From Crocodylus rhombifer (Eukaryota; Chordata; Crocodylia; Crocodylidae), in NCBI GenBank assembly GCA_038503035.1, contig JAVSML010001160.1:62001-126000 (forward strand): 64,000 nt of DNA. Direction: 5' to 3'. The first letter of the stretch is position 1. Every line of letters begins with the position of its first letter. Below the pieces are notes generated by a model. The model made no database searches. It saw only the letters and a program-made list of their open reading frames with translations, and had not been told where the DNA came from. A program made the translations under genes and the position numbers. Shown here piece after piece: positions 46,311 to 56,818 of the stretch.

Positions 46311-47890
46311 GGAACATCTTGAGAAGCTGGATACCTTCAAGTCAGCTGGCCCTGACAATCTGCACCCCAGGGTACTCAAGGAGCTGGCGAGTGTCATAGC
46401 CCAGCCCCTGGCATGGATCTTTGAAAACTCCTGGCACTCTGGTGTAGTGCCCGAAGACTGGAAGAAGGCCAATGTGGTGCCGATCTTCAAGAAAGGGAGG
46501 AGAGTGGATCCGGCTAACTGCAGACCCATTAGCCTGACTTCTATCCTGGGGAAGATCTTAGAAAAGTTTATTAAGGAGGCCATCCTTGATGGACTGGCCC
46601 AGGCTAACATTCTAAGGGATAGCCAGCATGGGTTTGTTGCGGGTAGGTCTTGTTTGACCAATCTCATTTCCTTCTATGACCAGGTGACCTATCACCTGGA
46701 CAAGGGAGAAGAGATTGATGTCATATATCTTGACTTCAAAAAAGCTTTTGATCTGGTATCCCATGATCACCTCTTGGCCAAACTGCCCAGTTGTGGCCTT
46801 GGCTCCACCACGATCCGCTGGCTGGGAAATTGGCTCTGTGGTTGGACCCAGAGGGTTGTAATTGATGGCAATCACTCATCGTGGTGCCCTGTGACCACTG
46901 GGGTCCCTCAAGGCTCTGTCCTGGGACCCATACTGTTCAACATCTTCATTAATGATGTGGACATTGGAGTCAGGAGTGGACTGGCCAAGTTCACCGATGA
47001 CATCAAACTTTGGGGCAAAGCATCCACACCAGAAGGTAAGTGGGTGATCCAGGCTGACCTGGACAAGCTCAGCAAATGGGCAGACGAGAACCTCATGGTG
47101 TTTAACACCGAAAAATGCAAGGGTCTCCACCTTGGGAGGAAAAACCTGCAGCATCCTTATAGGCTCGGCAGTGCTACGCTGGCTAGCACTACAGAAGAAA
47201 GAGACTTGGGGGTCATCATTGACCACAAGATGAACATGAGCCTGCAATGCAATGCTGCAGCTAGTAAAGCGACCAAAACGGTGGCTTGCATCCATAGATG
47301 CTTCTCGAGCAAATCCCGGGACGTCATTCTCCCCTTGTACTCGGCCTTGGTGAGGCCGCAGCTGGAGTACTGCATCCAGTTTTGGGCTCCACAATTCAAA
47401 AAGGATGTGGAGAAGCTTGAGAGAGTCCAGAGGAGAGCCACATGCATGATCAGAGGTCAGGAAAACAGATCTTACGATGACAGGCTGAGAGACATGGGAC
47501 TCTTTAGCCTGGAAAAGCGTAGGCTCAGGGGTGATCTGATGGCCACCTATAAGTTTATCAGGGGTGACCACCAGGATCTGGGGGAACTTTTGTTCACCAG
47601 AGCGCCCCAAGGGATGACTAGGTCGAATGGTCACAAACTCCTGCAAGACCAGTTCAGGCTGGACATAAGGAAGAATTTCTTTACTGTCCGAGCCCCCAAG
47701 GTCTGGAACAGTCTGCCAGCGGAGGTGGTTCAAGCACCTATATTGAACACCTTCAAGAGTAAATTGGATGCTTATCTTGCTGGGATCCTATGACCCCAGC
47801 TAACTTCCTGCCCTTTGGGCAGGGGGCTGGACTCGATGACCTCCCGAGGTCCCTTCCAGCCCTGATGTCTATGAAATCTATGAAATCTAA
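46311..47890 (+). mobile_element. Younger CR1 LINE, 5'-truncated, inserted in the minus-strand CR1
   Basis: The copy runs from inside the RT region (EHLEKLDTFKSAGPDNLHPR) through the stop codon and a short 3' UTR (GGCTGGACTCGATGACCTCC, then CGAGGTCCCTTCCAGCCC). It ends in a TCTATGAAA-type terminal repeat at about 47868-47890, the hallmark of CR1 3' ends. The sequence on both sides is one and the same minus-strand CR1, so this copy is the later insertion. Target duplications are not clear; TTTAGGA at the left and CTAAGGA at the right agree in 5 of 7 bases. Confidence 0.92.
46312..47793 (+). CDS. CR1 reverse transcriptase ORF (ORF2 C-terminal two-thirds), open
   Basis: An uninterrupted frame of 493 codons plus stop. 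It is open from the truncation point at 46312; the first ATG at 46447 is internal, not a true start. RT motifs in order: VPEDWKKANVVPIFKKG and RPISLTSILGKILEKFI (fingers), then DSQHGFVAGRSCLTNLI, then palm motif A DVIYLDFKKAFD with the first catalytic Asp codon at 46732-46734. Next are GVPQGSVLGPILFNIFIND and motif C FTDD at 46990-47001, then the CR1 C-terminal region (LEYCIQFWAPQF, RRATCMIRG, RNFFTVRAPKVWNSLP in similar form). Both metal-binding Asp of motif C are kept, but the usual Ala is Thr. The endonuclease and ORF1 are missing, so the copy could not move on its own even if expressed. The open frame suggests a recent insertion. Confidence 0.88.
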   Translation, partial: EHLEKLDTFKSAGPDNLHPRVLKELASVIAQPLAWIFENSWHSGVVPEDWKKANVVPIFKKGRRVDPANCRPISLTSILGKILEKFIKEAILDGLAQANILRDSQHGFVAGRSCLTNLISFYDQVTYHLDKGEEIDVIYLDFKKAFDLVSHDHLLAKLPSCGLGSTTIRWLGNWLCGWTQRVVIDGNHSSWCPVTTGVPQGSVLGPILFNIFINDVDIGVRSGLAKFTDDIKLWGKASTPEGKWVIQADLDKLSKWADENLMVFNTEKCKGLHLGRKNLQHPYRLGSATLASTTEERDLGVIIDHKMNMSLQCNAAASKATKTVACIHRCFSSKSRDVILPLYSALVRPQLEYCIQFWAPQFKKDVEKLERVQRRATCMIRGQENRSYDDRLRDMGLFSLEKRRLRGDLMATYKFIRGDHQDLGELLFTRAPQGMTRSNGHKLLQDQFRLDIRKNFFTVRAPKVWNSLPAEVVQAPILNTFKSKLDAYLAGIL

Positions 47891-49870
47891 GGATTTGCTG
47901 ACCTGGTCATAGAAGGCCACCACGTTGGTCTGACAGAACCTGCCGCTAATGAACCCATGTTGATTGCCCCTAAGTATAATCTCCCCTGCTGGCCCCTCGT
48001 GGACATATTCAGAATACTTTTCTGAAATATCTTGCCCAGAATTGAGGTAAGCCTAACTGGCCTATAGTTTCCCGGGTCCTCCTTCCTCCCCTTTTTGAAG
48101 ATGGGAACAACATTGGCCCTCTTCCAGTCCTCTGGTACCACACCAGGGCACCACAAGTGCTCATAAAGCTGTGCCGGGGTCCCTCAATGACCTCAGCCAA
48201 TCCCCTCAGTACCCTAGGGTGGAGATCGTCCAGACCAGCTGATTTGAATATATCTAGTCCCTCCAGAAATTTCCTGACTAGATCCTCCCTGACCCTTGGC
48301 CTAGATGCACCTCCCCTGGGGCCTGAGCGGGGCCCAGTGGGGGGGGTTGATCCAGTCCCTGCTCAGGAAAATGGAGGCAAAGAAGTTGTTAAATTGGTTA
48401 GCTTTGTCGTCGGGTGTGACAACCAGATTTCCTAGCATGTCTTGCAGAGGCCCCATGTTACCCGGTACCTTCTTTTTGCCCCCTATGTATTTAAAAAAAG
48501 ACTTCTTGTCCTTGATCCAGGAAGCTAGTCCCAGTTCCATCTCTGCCTTGGCCTTCCTGACTGCCCCCTGCATCCCCGAGCAACCGCAGTATAATCCTCC
48601 CTGGTGATGGCTCCTCCCTTCCATTGGGTGTACGCCTCCCTTTTAGCTAGGAAACATTCCCGGATGCTTTTGGTGAGCCATGGGGGCTTTTGTGCCCTCC
48701 TGCTCCCTTTGATCCGTCTTGGGATTACCTCTCTTTGGGCTTGGAGGAGCATCTCCTTAAGGAGCGACCACTCTCCTTGAACACCTGGCTCCCCTCCCCT
48801 CCGAGACCTCAGTGCTTCCCGACTATTCTCCTTAACTCATAGAAGTCCACCCTCCTGAAATCTAGGGCTGTTGCCTTGCTGCAGGCCTTTGCCACCTTGC
48901 GCTAGATAGTGAATTCCAGCAGGTGATGACCGCTGTCGCCCAGGTGGTCGAGCACTCTCAGCCCCCTCACCAGGTCGTCACTTGTGGCCAGCACCAGGTC
49001 CAACAAGGCGTCTCCTCTGGTCGGGCTGTGCACCTCCTGGGTTAGACGGAGGTCCTGCATTTGGGCTAGGAACCTACGTGAGCAGTCAGACCTGGCTGAC
49101 TGCTCTTCCCAGCAGATGTCTGGAAAGTTCAGACCACCCATGATGACCACATTCTTTGACCTAACTACCTCCGGGAGCTGACTTAAGAATTCCTGGTCTA
49201 GCTCTTCCCCTTGGTTGGGTGGTTTGTAGTAGACCCCCATCGTTAAATCTCTTTCCCCTCAACTGCCTTGTATTCTAACCCAGAGCACTTCAGTGTGCCC
49301 CTCCTCTGACTCTGTGCTACTTGATGAGGATGTGTATTCCTCCTTAATGTAAAGCGCCACACCCCCACCTTTCCTCCCTGTCCTATCCCTCCTGTACAGC
49401 CTATAGCCCTTGGCATTCACCACCCAGTCATGCGTTGAGTCCCACCACATTTCAGTGAACCCCACTATGTCCGGGTTGGTGTCAGGTAGCAGGAGGGTAA
49501 GTTCCTCTTGCTTGTTTCCCATACTACGAGCATTTGTGTAGGGGCATTTGAGGCCTCCTGAGGATGTGTACACCGGCCCCCTACTTTCAGCATTACCCTG
49601 GCCCCTGTTGTTTACCTTCGTATATGTTCCGCTCGTCGGTCTAGGCTGGGCTGTACTTGCGGGTGATGCTTGGTTTGGCAGTCCAAGTTTTCCTCCGCCC
49701 TTGTCTTCCCCTTCCCCTGTTGAGCCTAGTTTAAAACCCACTGGTGGAGATCCACCAACCTAGAAGAAAACACACGCTTACCTTTAGGAGAAAGGTGGAG
49801 CCCATCCCATCCGAGCATCCTCCTCAACCTGTTAACTGCTTGTGATTCTTTCACCCAGGCTCCTCTTTCT
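47886..49870 (-). mobile_element. CR1 LINE, host copy, 5' half (ORF1 end, endonuclease, RT start)
   Basis: Read on the minus strand from about 49870 to 47886. First comes an SGNH-esterase-like ORF1 end, then an apurinic/apyrimidinic-type endonuclease: LKCPYTNARSMGNKQEELTL, FTEMWWDSTHDWVVNAKGY, RRDRTGRKGGGVALYIKEEY, YKPPNQGEELDQEFLSQLP and DALLDLVLATSDDLV. Then REDYTAVARGC with frameshift, SWIKDKKSFFKYIGGKKKV, and the RT start VVPEDWKRANVVPIFKKGRK and NVVAFYDQVSKS-like codons up to the break at 47886. At least several frameshifts separate these blocks, and the GDFN motif of the endonuclease reads GGLN. It is a pseudogene copy. It joins 45163-46310 once the plus-strand insertion is removed. Confidence 0.88.
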
Positions 49871-50088
49871 AAAAAAATTCTGTCTTCCCTTGGCTTCCAT
49901 GGGCACGTCCTCAGGAACATGCACATGTGTTTCTCCAGGGACAGCCAGCAGTAGCACATATTTGTCCCCAGGGAAAGCCCTGATATGCACGCTCTGGGGG
50001 GCAGCAGATTGCCCCAGATGGGGTAGAGGAGGCTGTGCTTGGCCCCAGCAGCCTTACCTGGGGTCCTGGGGATCTCCCAGGGCTGCAC
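49726..50088 (-). pseudogene. CR1 ORF1 C-terminus (SGNH/GDSL-type esterase remnant)
   Basis: The minus-strand frame ends FLERGAWVKESQAVNRLRRM, LGWDGLHLSPKGKRVFSSRL, VDLHQWVLN. DGLHLSPKG carries the conserved Asp-x-x-His end of the SGNH hydrolase fold found in ORF1 of CR1 elements. The protein downstream of about residue 70 of this 120-codon frame is CR1-like. The upstream part (plus coordinates above about 49930) does not look like the esterase, so the CR1 copy probably ends, 5'-truncated, somewhere between 49870 and 50110. Confidence 0.65.
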
Positions 50089-50110
50089 AGAGCCTGGTCA
50101 GTAGCTGAAG

Positions 50111-52029
50111 CATGGCTCTGGCCAGCCAGGCTCCGGTTTCAGGCAGTGCATTCTGTTGCCACATGCACTACACCACCTTTTTTTGCTCCATTTTTTTTAG
50201 ATACCAGGATTTCCCAATATTTAATTTTGATACTGATTTAAATTTGCAGTGTGACAAACCAATTCATGTGTGCTGTGTGCATTTTGCAGCACCTCAAAAG
50301 CCTCTGAGGCATTGCAAACTTCACGTTCCTGTTTGTGGGCTCTGGTCTGGTCTGGTCTCTTGTGCTTTGCTGCTTCCTCTTTCTTTCTTTTTTTTGAGGA
50401 TCCCACACATTTCCCCTTCAGCTTTCCTTTGTGGAAGGAGAGTCTCACAGGGCTCTCTTCCTAGTCCTCTTCTGTTGTTCTGTACCTATTCTCTGATCAG
50501 CCTCATCTGTACCCAAAAAAGAAAAAAAACAACAAACAACTACCTTCTCAGTGCTCATGATCAGAGCTCCTGGTTTTCTCTGTTTAAAGATCACAAATTC
50601 TCTGTGCCTGCTGTGGAACACAGTCAGCTCCAGGAATAAGATGAGTTACATCCCTTATCCTGAGGGACAAGTGCAGTGTTTTTGCATTAAGTATTTACAC
50701 AACGTTGGCCAAAGCCCAACACCCCTGCTCAAACTCACATTAAGCTTGGTGTTAACCTAAGGAAGAATTCTTAAGGAACAGACTCTTTGGCATTATACTA
50801 GCATAAAAATAGGAAGATTTCCCGAGGACATTGCAGCTTTGTGCCCATGGGAAGCCCACACTTCCCCTCAAGCTATCTCTGTCCCTGGTTATAAGGATGC
50901 TATATTGTCAAGCCTAATCTCATCTTGCTTTCTCTAGTCATCCTTAACCCTTCTCCTCGCAGAGATAGAGCCTTGGAAACCAATAGTGAGGGTTGAATAT
51001 TTATCACTAACTTCATTTTAAGATAATTGGTAATACTTGCACCCCCTCTAGTCACAGTTACTTGGGCTTTGGGGGTCCATTATAACTATGGCCATAGTTA
51101 CAATGGGGAGAGGATGCCTGTCAGCTCACACCTATTGAAAACACCATTCCCCAAACTACTAGCGGTGTCATGAAGGCTGCCATCTGCCTCCTAGGAAGCA
51201 GATCAACTCTGGAATCGATTCTGACTGCTGGCAACAAAGAAAGGTGATAGGCACTGGGCATCAGTGTACAGGGCATGAGATGTTAATGAATGCTCTAAGC
51301 TTGTCTGCCTCCAAGCCCCCAAGACAGGGAATATAACAAGAGACTTCTGAAATAAGTGTAATGACAATTATTGTCTATATAGGGCACGTGTGGCTCTCCA
51401 TTAACTATGGGATCCAGTGGTCTCTAATCCTTTAGTTTGGAGCTCTCCGAACTTTTGAGAAGTGGGAAAGTTATATGCAAAGCAACTCAGCTTTATGACC
51501 ACTGCAACAGTAGAAGTGTAGGGCATCATAAAATCGTCTGGTGGTGTTTACCGCTCCCTTTCATTCCTCTCTCTTCTTGTTTTCCTCCTGCCCGCTAAAA
51601 TCCTATGCACTCTCAGGCCATTCCAGTACATAGCTGTGTGACCATCCTGGACTGGAGGCAATTCCTTTTGTTGTGTGAGCGTGAGAATCAGCTTTGCAGG
51701 TTCACATTGGGATGCTTAGAGTGATTTCCATGCTGTGTCTAACCATGAGGTCTACCCAGTCTGAAGTGTGCTTTCAAGTAGGCCAGTTAATCTCTATTGA
51801 AAGGAAAATAGGTATATTCTCAGAACCCATCTAATGTACTTACAGGCATAGTAACTGCTTGTGCAGAAAAAACCACCCAGGTTCTGAACTTCTATTAATA
51901 ACTAACTGTTTGAACAGACTCCCTGACACAAAAACCCACTTTCTAGACCTCTACTCTCTGTGACTCGCCTGTATTGTGCATTAAGTATTTCATAAAACAC
52001 AGGCTTCTCCCTTTTCCAGACACCACTGC
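50111..52029. other. Intergenic stretch, nothing recognised
   Basis: Mixed composition. The 175-codon open frame at 50112-50639 (plus) has no recognisable domain and overlaps a low-complexity A-rich run near 50517-50545, so I do not call it a gene. Confidence 0.4.
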
Positions 52030-52039
52030 AAGGACAGGA

Positions 52040-52260
52040 GGTAGTTGTTAAAATTCGCTCAAGAGATCCAAGGAAGAGGGCCATGCTGCACTTTGCAGAG
52101 GAAGCCAAAACCCCACGTCAATCATACCAGTCTGATGGGGGGGTAAAATTCCTTCGCAGTCCCACAAGTGGTTAATCCACCTGACCCTAAGCAGAAGTGC
52201 AAGATTTTTTAGCCCGAGCTTTTTAAATTCCAGCAAGAACATTTTCACAACCCACTCAAA
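52040..52260. mobile_element. LINE 3'-UTR-like fragment (CR1/L3 class), copy 2
   Basis: CTCAAGAGATCCAAGGAAGA, GCAGAGGAAGCCAAAACCCC, ATACCAGTCTGATGG and GTAAAATTCCTTCGCAGTCC repeat in the same order as in the stretch at 18025-18125. Such 'aaattccttcctgacc' phrases are known from CR1-type LINE 3' regions of turtles and crocodilians. Orientation is uncertain and there is no coding content. Confidence 0.5.
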
Positions 52261-53543
52261 AATCTCCAGCTATGGCTGCAACCCACATCCACTGCTTCTG
52301 AGGAAGATGGAAAAACACCTGATACCTGCAGCAACAGGAGGAGGGAACATTTCTTTTGGCCCCAGGTGGTGAGCACAAAGCCCAGAAGCACCTCTACTCT
52401 GCACTGCAGCCTACAGATGCCCCAAACAATTCCAGGTATGGCCTAACAGATGCATGGCTAACAAGCTCCAGTTTGGGGTCCCCACACACAAATGCTAGTG
52501 TCATAGCACAGAGCTGCTGCTGCCAAGGCAAAGATCCCCAGAGGGCTACCGTTGCATATGTATTCTTCTGTGGATTAAATTTATTCACTTTCACCTTTCT
52601 CAGTCTATTAGCTTACCACACCCTCCTTGCCTCAGCTTATTTCCCCTTAATAATTTATGCACCATGAGTCCTCATAGGTGCCCTTATAGGACTGAGTCTT
52701 TGCACCCAGCAGCAAAATACCGTGTTTTTTAACCCAGCCCCACTACAAAATGAGATTTAGCAAGGTTAACACCTCTCCACAAGTTCAGTTCTCCTGCCTA
52801 ACCTGTCCACTAAACCTCCCTTGTATATAGTTCATTCACTTATATATTTTATTTCAAAATAGTGGCTAAATGAAATTCCAGTCTTATTCCTATAACTTGG
52901 CTTCAGGTTACATGTAGTTGGACTTTCAGAATTTCTTCTCATATCCTCCCCGTAAATTAGGTGTACTTCTGGGTTGAAGATATGGCTGAGGGTTAATAAA
53001 AGTTCTCTATAAGGGTAAAGTTACATTACACTTAGGCCATACCACTTGCATTTAAAATGCAAGCAGCTGCATTTTGAAGCTTGTAAACTCATGCTAAGTG
53101 CTCTCTGAAGCATCTCAAAGTTATGCCACTTCAGGCAAGGGTTAACTCTGGGCTATGCTACCCAGCTCACATTAAGGTAACTCCTGCGTACTCTACAGAG
53201 ATAAAACAAGTCATTTGCAGTTCTCCAGCATCCCAGAATGCACCAGTCCTAACCCCTTCCCAGCCAGAGCTGGGATAGAGCTGATGTATCCTGGTTCTTA
53301 TTCACGCCCCTGCTTACCAGCAAGTCAGAGCTGTGCAGGTGAGAAACAGTCAAAACCCTTCACATGGGACTGCTCACTGCACATTATAACTTTAACACTG
53401 CTTAATATTCCACAGATTTAGTATGGTCTAAATGCAACTTGTGATTTCACCCTGAAGTACTATACAAAACTCTCAGAGGGTGGTGTCACACATTTAACAC
53501 ATCCTAAATACAGTTAAAACACAGACAGGTGCAGTTCAAACAG
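52261..53543. other. Intergenic stretch, nothing firm
   Basis: No gene. The part 53020-53210 (GCATTTAAAATGCAAGCAGC and neighbouring short inverted words) may be another decayed MITE, but I could not find its ends. Confidence 0.35.
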
Positions 53544-53551
53544 CTTAGCAT

Positions 53552-54360
53552 TAGGGGTGTGCAAAGTAGCCCTATTCGATTTGGATTCAGCTCAGATCAG
53601 GGACAGTGATTCAATTTATTGATTCAGCTCACTGTCCCTGATTCCATTTGGCCGAATCCGAATCTGAAGATTTGATGCTGCTTCGGAGAATCAGTGATTT
53701 GGACATAGACACAGCTTTAAATGTTTTTTCTGCATATCTCAAGGTACCAGCATGGCTTATGAATGCCGTGATGCTGGGGCACATGGAGCATCCCACAGGA
53801 GTGTGGGGGAGCCCTCCATGTGCTCAGCGGCGAATCCAGAAGTGAACCGGAACTTTTTCTGGTCGTCTTTCAGGTCTGCCCCTGCCCCCCTCCCCCGCCC
53901 CCTTCCCGTGCACCTCCCTGGCTCGGTGATTGGCTGTGGAGGGACTCCAGGTGCCCCCCCCCAGACCCAGGAGGCACCAGTTGTCAAGCCAGGAGGGCTA
54001 CGGGGCAGGGGGTGGGACCTGCGTGGTCCCCGGCAAACCCAGAAATGGACAAGAAGTGCTTCTGGGTTTACTACTGAGCATGCTAGGGAGCCCCCCAGCT
54101 TCTGCGAGACACTCCATGTGCCCCAGCACTGCAGTGCTCATGAGCTGCCTGCTACCTAGAGGTATGCAGAAAAAACATTTAAAGCTGTGTCTATGTCCAA
54201 ATCGCTGAATCTTTCCAAATGTCTCCAAATTGATTCAGAGGGTTCCAATTCAGAGAGATTAAAGGGTCCTCTGATTTGATTCAGATTTGGAGATTTGGCC
54301 ACTGAATAAGGCCAAATCTCCACCGAATCAAATCAGGGACCAAAACTTTGCACATCCCTA
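53552..54360. mobile_element. Fold-back hAT-type element with about 300-bp inverted arms
   Basis: The ends are TAGGGGTGTGCAAAG and CTTTGCACATCCCTA. The flanks CTTAGCAT (53544-53551) and TTTAGAAT (54361-54368) agree in 6 of 8 bases. Far inside, GATTTGGACATAGACACAGC with CTTTAAATGTTTTTTCTGCA near 53695-53740 is answered almost perfectly by the inverted copy near 54160-54205. Weaker pairing goes on inwards past GGGGCACATGGAGCATCCCA. Thus each arm is about 300 bp and only about 200 bp lies between them. No transposase is encoded; it is a non-autonomous element. Confidence 0.82.
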
Positions 54361-54430
54361 TTTAGAATGCATTACCTGTCCTAGTGGTGTTACAAAGTTG
54401 TTCCCTTACAGATGAGAGTTCTGTCCAACA

Positions 54431-54898
54431 CAGTGGTGGTCAACCTTTTGGTCCCACAGATCAGATGAGCAGCACAGGCCGATCCACAAGCTGGATAAAA
54501 CCCCACATGACAGAATTGAGCCCTGGAGTTCAGCTCTCCCCCTGCCTCCCCTGCTCCCCAGGGTTGGGCTCCAGGGAGCTGGCACTTCCCCCACACACCA
54601 AGATTGATTGAGCCTCAGGGTCTTGGCACTGGTCCCTCCCATCCCCACATGAAAAGATTGGGTCCTGGGGCCTAGCGCTGACCTTGTTTACCAGGATTAG
54701 GTTCTGTGGCCTGGCATCACCCCTGCCCAGCCCTACGTGCTGGGATCAGGCATCCGATCCAGCATGCAGAACCCGGAGCTCCCCATGGAAGTTTGGTGAT
54801 GCTACTCCCCTGTTGCAACATTTCTGGACCCACGAGGAGCTCTGCTGGCCAGATGATATAGCTGATCTGGCCCAAGAATGAGGAGTTGAGCAATCCTG
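54431..54898. mobile_element. hAT-like non-autonomous element (probable)
   Basis: The left end CAGTGGTGGTCAACCTTTTG and right end ...GGAGTTGAGCAATCCTG (reverse complement CAGGATTGCTCAACTCC) share the hAT tip pattern 'CAGkGkTkkTCAAC'. The inside is GC-rich with CCTGGGGCCTAGCGCTGACC-like words. No convincing 8-bp duplication is seen next to these ends, so the borders are tentative. Confidence 0.6.
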
Positions 54899-56140
54899 TC
54901 CTGGCACATAACTTTAATAGGTCACTACATTCCAATGATTTGCCTCTGTTGCACATGAATGTGAGACAAAGCTGGAGTCTGTAAAGGTCTCAAATTGCAA
55001 CTGGATTAATGAAAAGTCACACAGGATTAAGTTTGGTATGTTCTTTGGCTTAGTTCTAATTAACGCCCACACATTGGTTAGGATGGGGCTTTTCTTGCCA
55101 TGGGATCAGACCTGAGCTTTCCACACATTTTTCTCTTTTGTTTTGTAATTTGTATTTTCATGGAGTGATTCTTTATCTGAGGATTAACACATTCTGAAAG
55201 TACAGTTCATTCTTCCAAAATATCTAATATGGAGTTATAATTGCAGATAAAGAACTTGGACAAAATGCCACTAATTGGTAGAGAGAAATAGTTTCCCATA
55301 TCTGAAGTTCCTTCTTTCCCTGGAGATTCTATTGCTGTGTAAGTTATTTCCCACCCACCCCCCATTTCCCTTACGTTCAATTCATTAGACAATAGTGGCC
55401 TGCAGTGAAAAATGTGGAATGCAATTGAATTTCAGGATTTAGCTTTTCATTTGTGATTATTCAAACAGAGGGTTTATTTCTTAAGAAGAAGCTCATGAAC
55501 GAGATGCCTGGGTGTCCAATCGGCACAACTGCATTTCCATTAAAAGCAGAGGAAAGTTTAACTATGTCAATGTCAAACCTTTTCTGAATGGTTTGAACAG
55601 CACAAGACATTTTGACAGTCAGTCAAATACTACAGTGGTCAGATATTACAGTTAACCAAAATGACAGAACAAAAATCTGCCCTTCTGATTTTCCTATTCT
55701 TAAAAATTAGTACGTATATGAAAGAATCCTTTCAAGTTGTGTAACAGTCATGAAAAATGCCATGTCAGCTTTCTCATTATAGAATTAGCCTCTGCTTCAT
55801 CTCAGTTCCTCACTAGGAACAGCAGGGGCTGTTTCTTGAAACCCCTTTTCTTCTCTGCTCTGGTAGCAGTCATTTATACAGTTGGCCACGGGAGTAGTTC
55901 ATGTGAACCTGGCTTAAGCAGCTGGTCACTGGCTCAAATATCATGTTCCTGTCATTGTAGCTCAACTGCAAGGGGGCCTGTTCTGCCTCATGACATATAA
56001 ACACATGCTTTGAGCTGCATGTAGCCCTCTGTGCTGGAGAAAGTAAGGGAAGAGAGAGGGAGCACCTAGGAAAAATGAGAAACAAGAAAAAAAAAATAAG
56101 TGCAAGGCACAGAGAAGACAGAAGGGAATAAGTGGGAAAG
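54899..56140. other. Intergenic stretch, nothing recognised
   Basis: AT-rich DNA without gene or repeat I can name. Confidence 0.4.
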
Positions 56141-56142
56141 AC

Positions 56143-56215
56143 AATGAATACTAGAACTGTGGGGTTAGAAGTGTCCTCAGGAGCCTATCTAGTCCAACCT
56201 CCTGTACAAATGCAC
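56143..56215 (-). mobile_element. CR1-type LINE 3' end fragment
   Basis: AGAACTGTGGGGTTAGAAGT, GTCCTCAGGAGCC and TATCTAGTCCAACCTCCTGT on the plus strand is the reverse of a CR1 3' terminus. Only the tail of about 70 bp remains. Confidence 0.7.
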
Positions 56216-56492
56216 AAGGAAAGAAGGGAAAGAGCAGATCTGGAGTACAACAGACTGCAAAGCAGTAAGACCCTGCTTATCTGCCATCTCCCTTTACACA
56301 AAGGATTCCAGCATGTGACCCATCACAGAAGCCGTATATTGCCCCAGTTGCTGCAAATTGTATAAACTGGTTCTTGCTGTGGCCATTTTGATTTCTTTGT
56401 TTTTTTAATTATTTGGCAAATGGTAGTGACTTGCCTATTACCTGGCATGCACTAACCCCATAAATGTCATTGCTTACACACATTTGTTACAT

Positions 56493-56818
56493 CAGAGGTG
56501 TAGCAGACTAGCTCTGCAACCTGGGCAGCACTGGCACACAGTGCCATAGCAACAAAGTTTGGTGCCTGGGGCAAAGCCCACAGTGGCAGCCCACCCTCCC
56601 CCCATGCACAGACCTGGGGGCACTTGCCCCCCCATGCTTGCCTGGGAGTGCGTGCAGTGGCAGAAATAGCCCTTCCCCCATCCCAGCACCCCACCACACA
56701 AGTCGCTCACAGCTCCATCCAGCCCCCTGCCCCAGCTGGGTAGCGCCTGTTGGCGCTCCTTCGCTTTGGCACCAGGGGTGGTTGCCCTGCTTGGCCCTGC
56801 CCCCTTGCTACAGCACTG
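56493..56818. mobile_element. hAT-like non-autonomous element (probable)
   Basis: The left end CAGAGGTGTAGCAGACTAGC and right end ...CCCCCTTGCTACAGCACTG (reverse complement CAGTGCTGTAGCAAGGGGG) are inverted repeats of the 'CAGTGGCGTAGC' type, related in style to the elements at 3380 and 35467. The interior is GC-rich. The flanks (TGTTACAT and GGTGCACA) do not give a clear duplication. Several chance open frames lie inside. Confidence 0.6.

Noticed and set aside
46876..47733. 285-codon open frame on the minus strand
   Set aside because: It is the antisense shadow of the CR1 reverse transcriptase frame on the plus strand.
50112..50639. 175-codon open frame on the plus strand
   Set aside because: No recognisable domain; it runs through an A-rich low-complexity stretch; no transcript signals.
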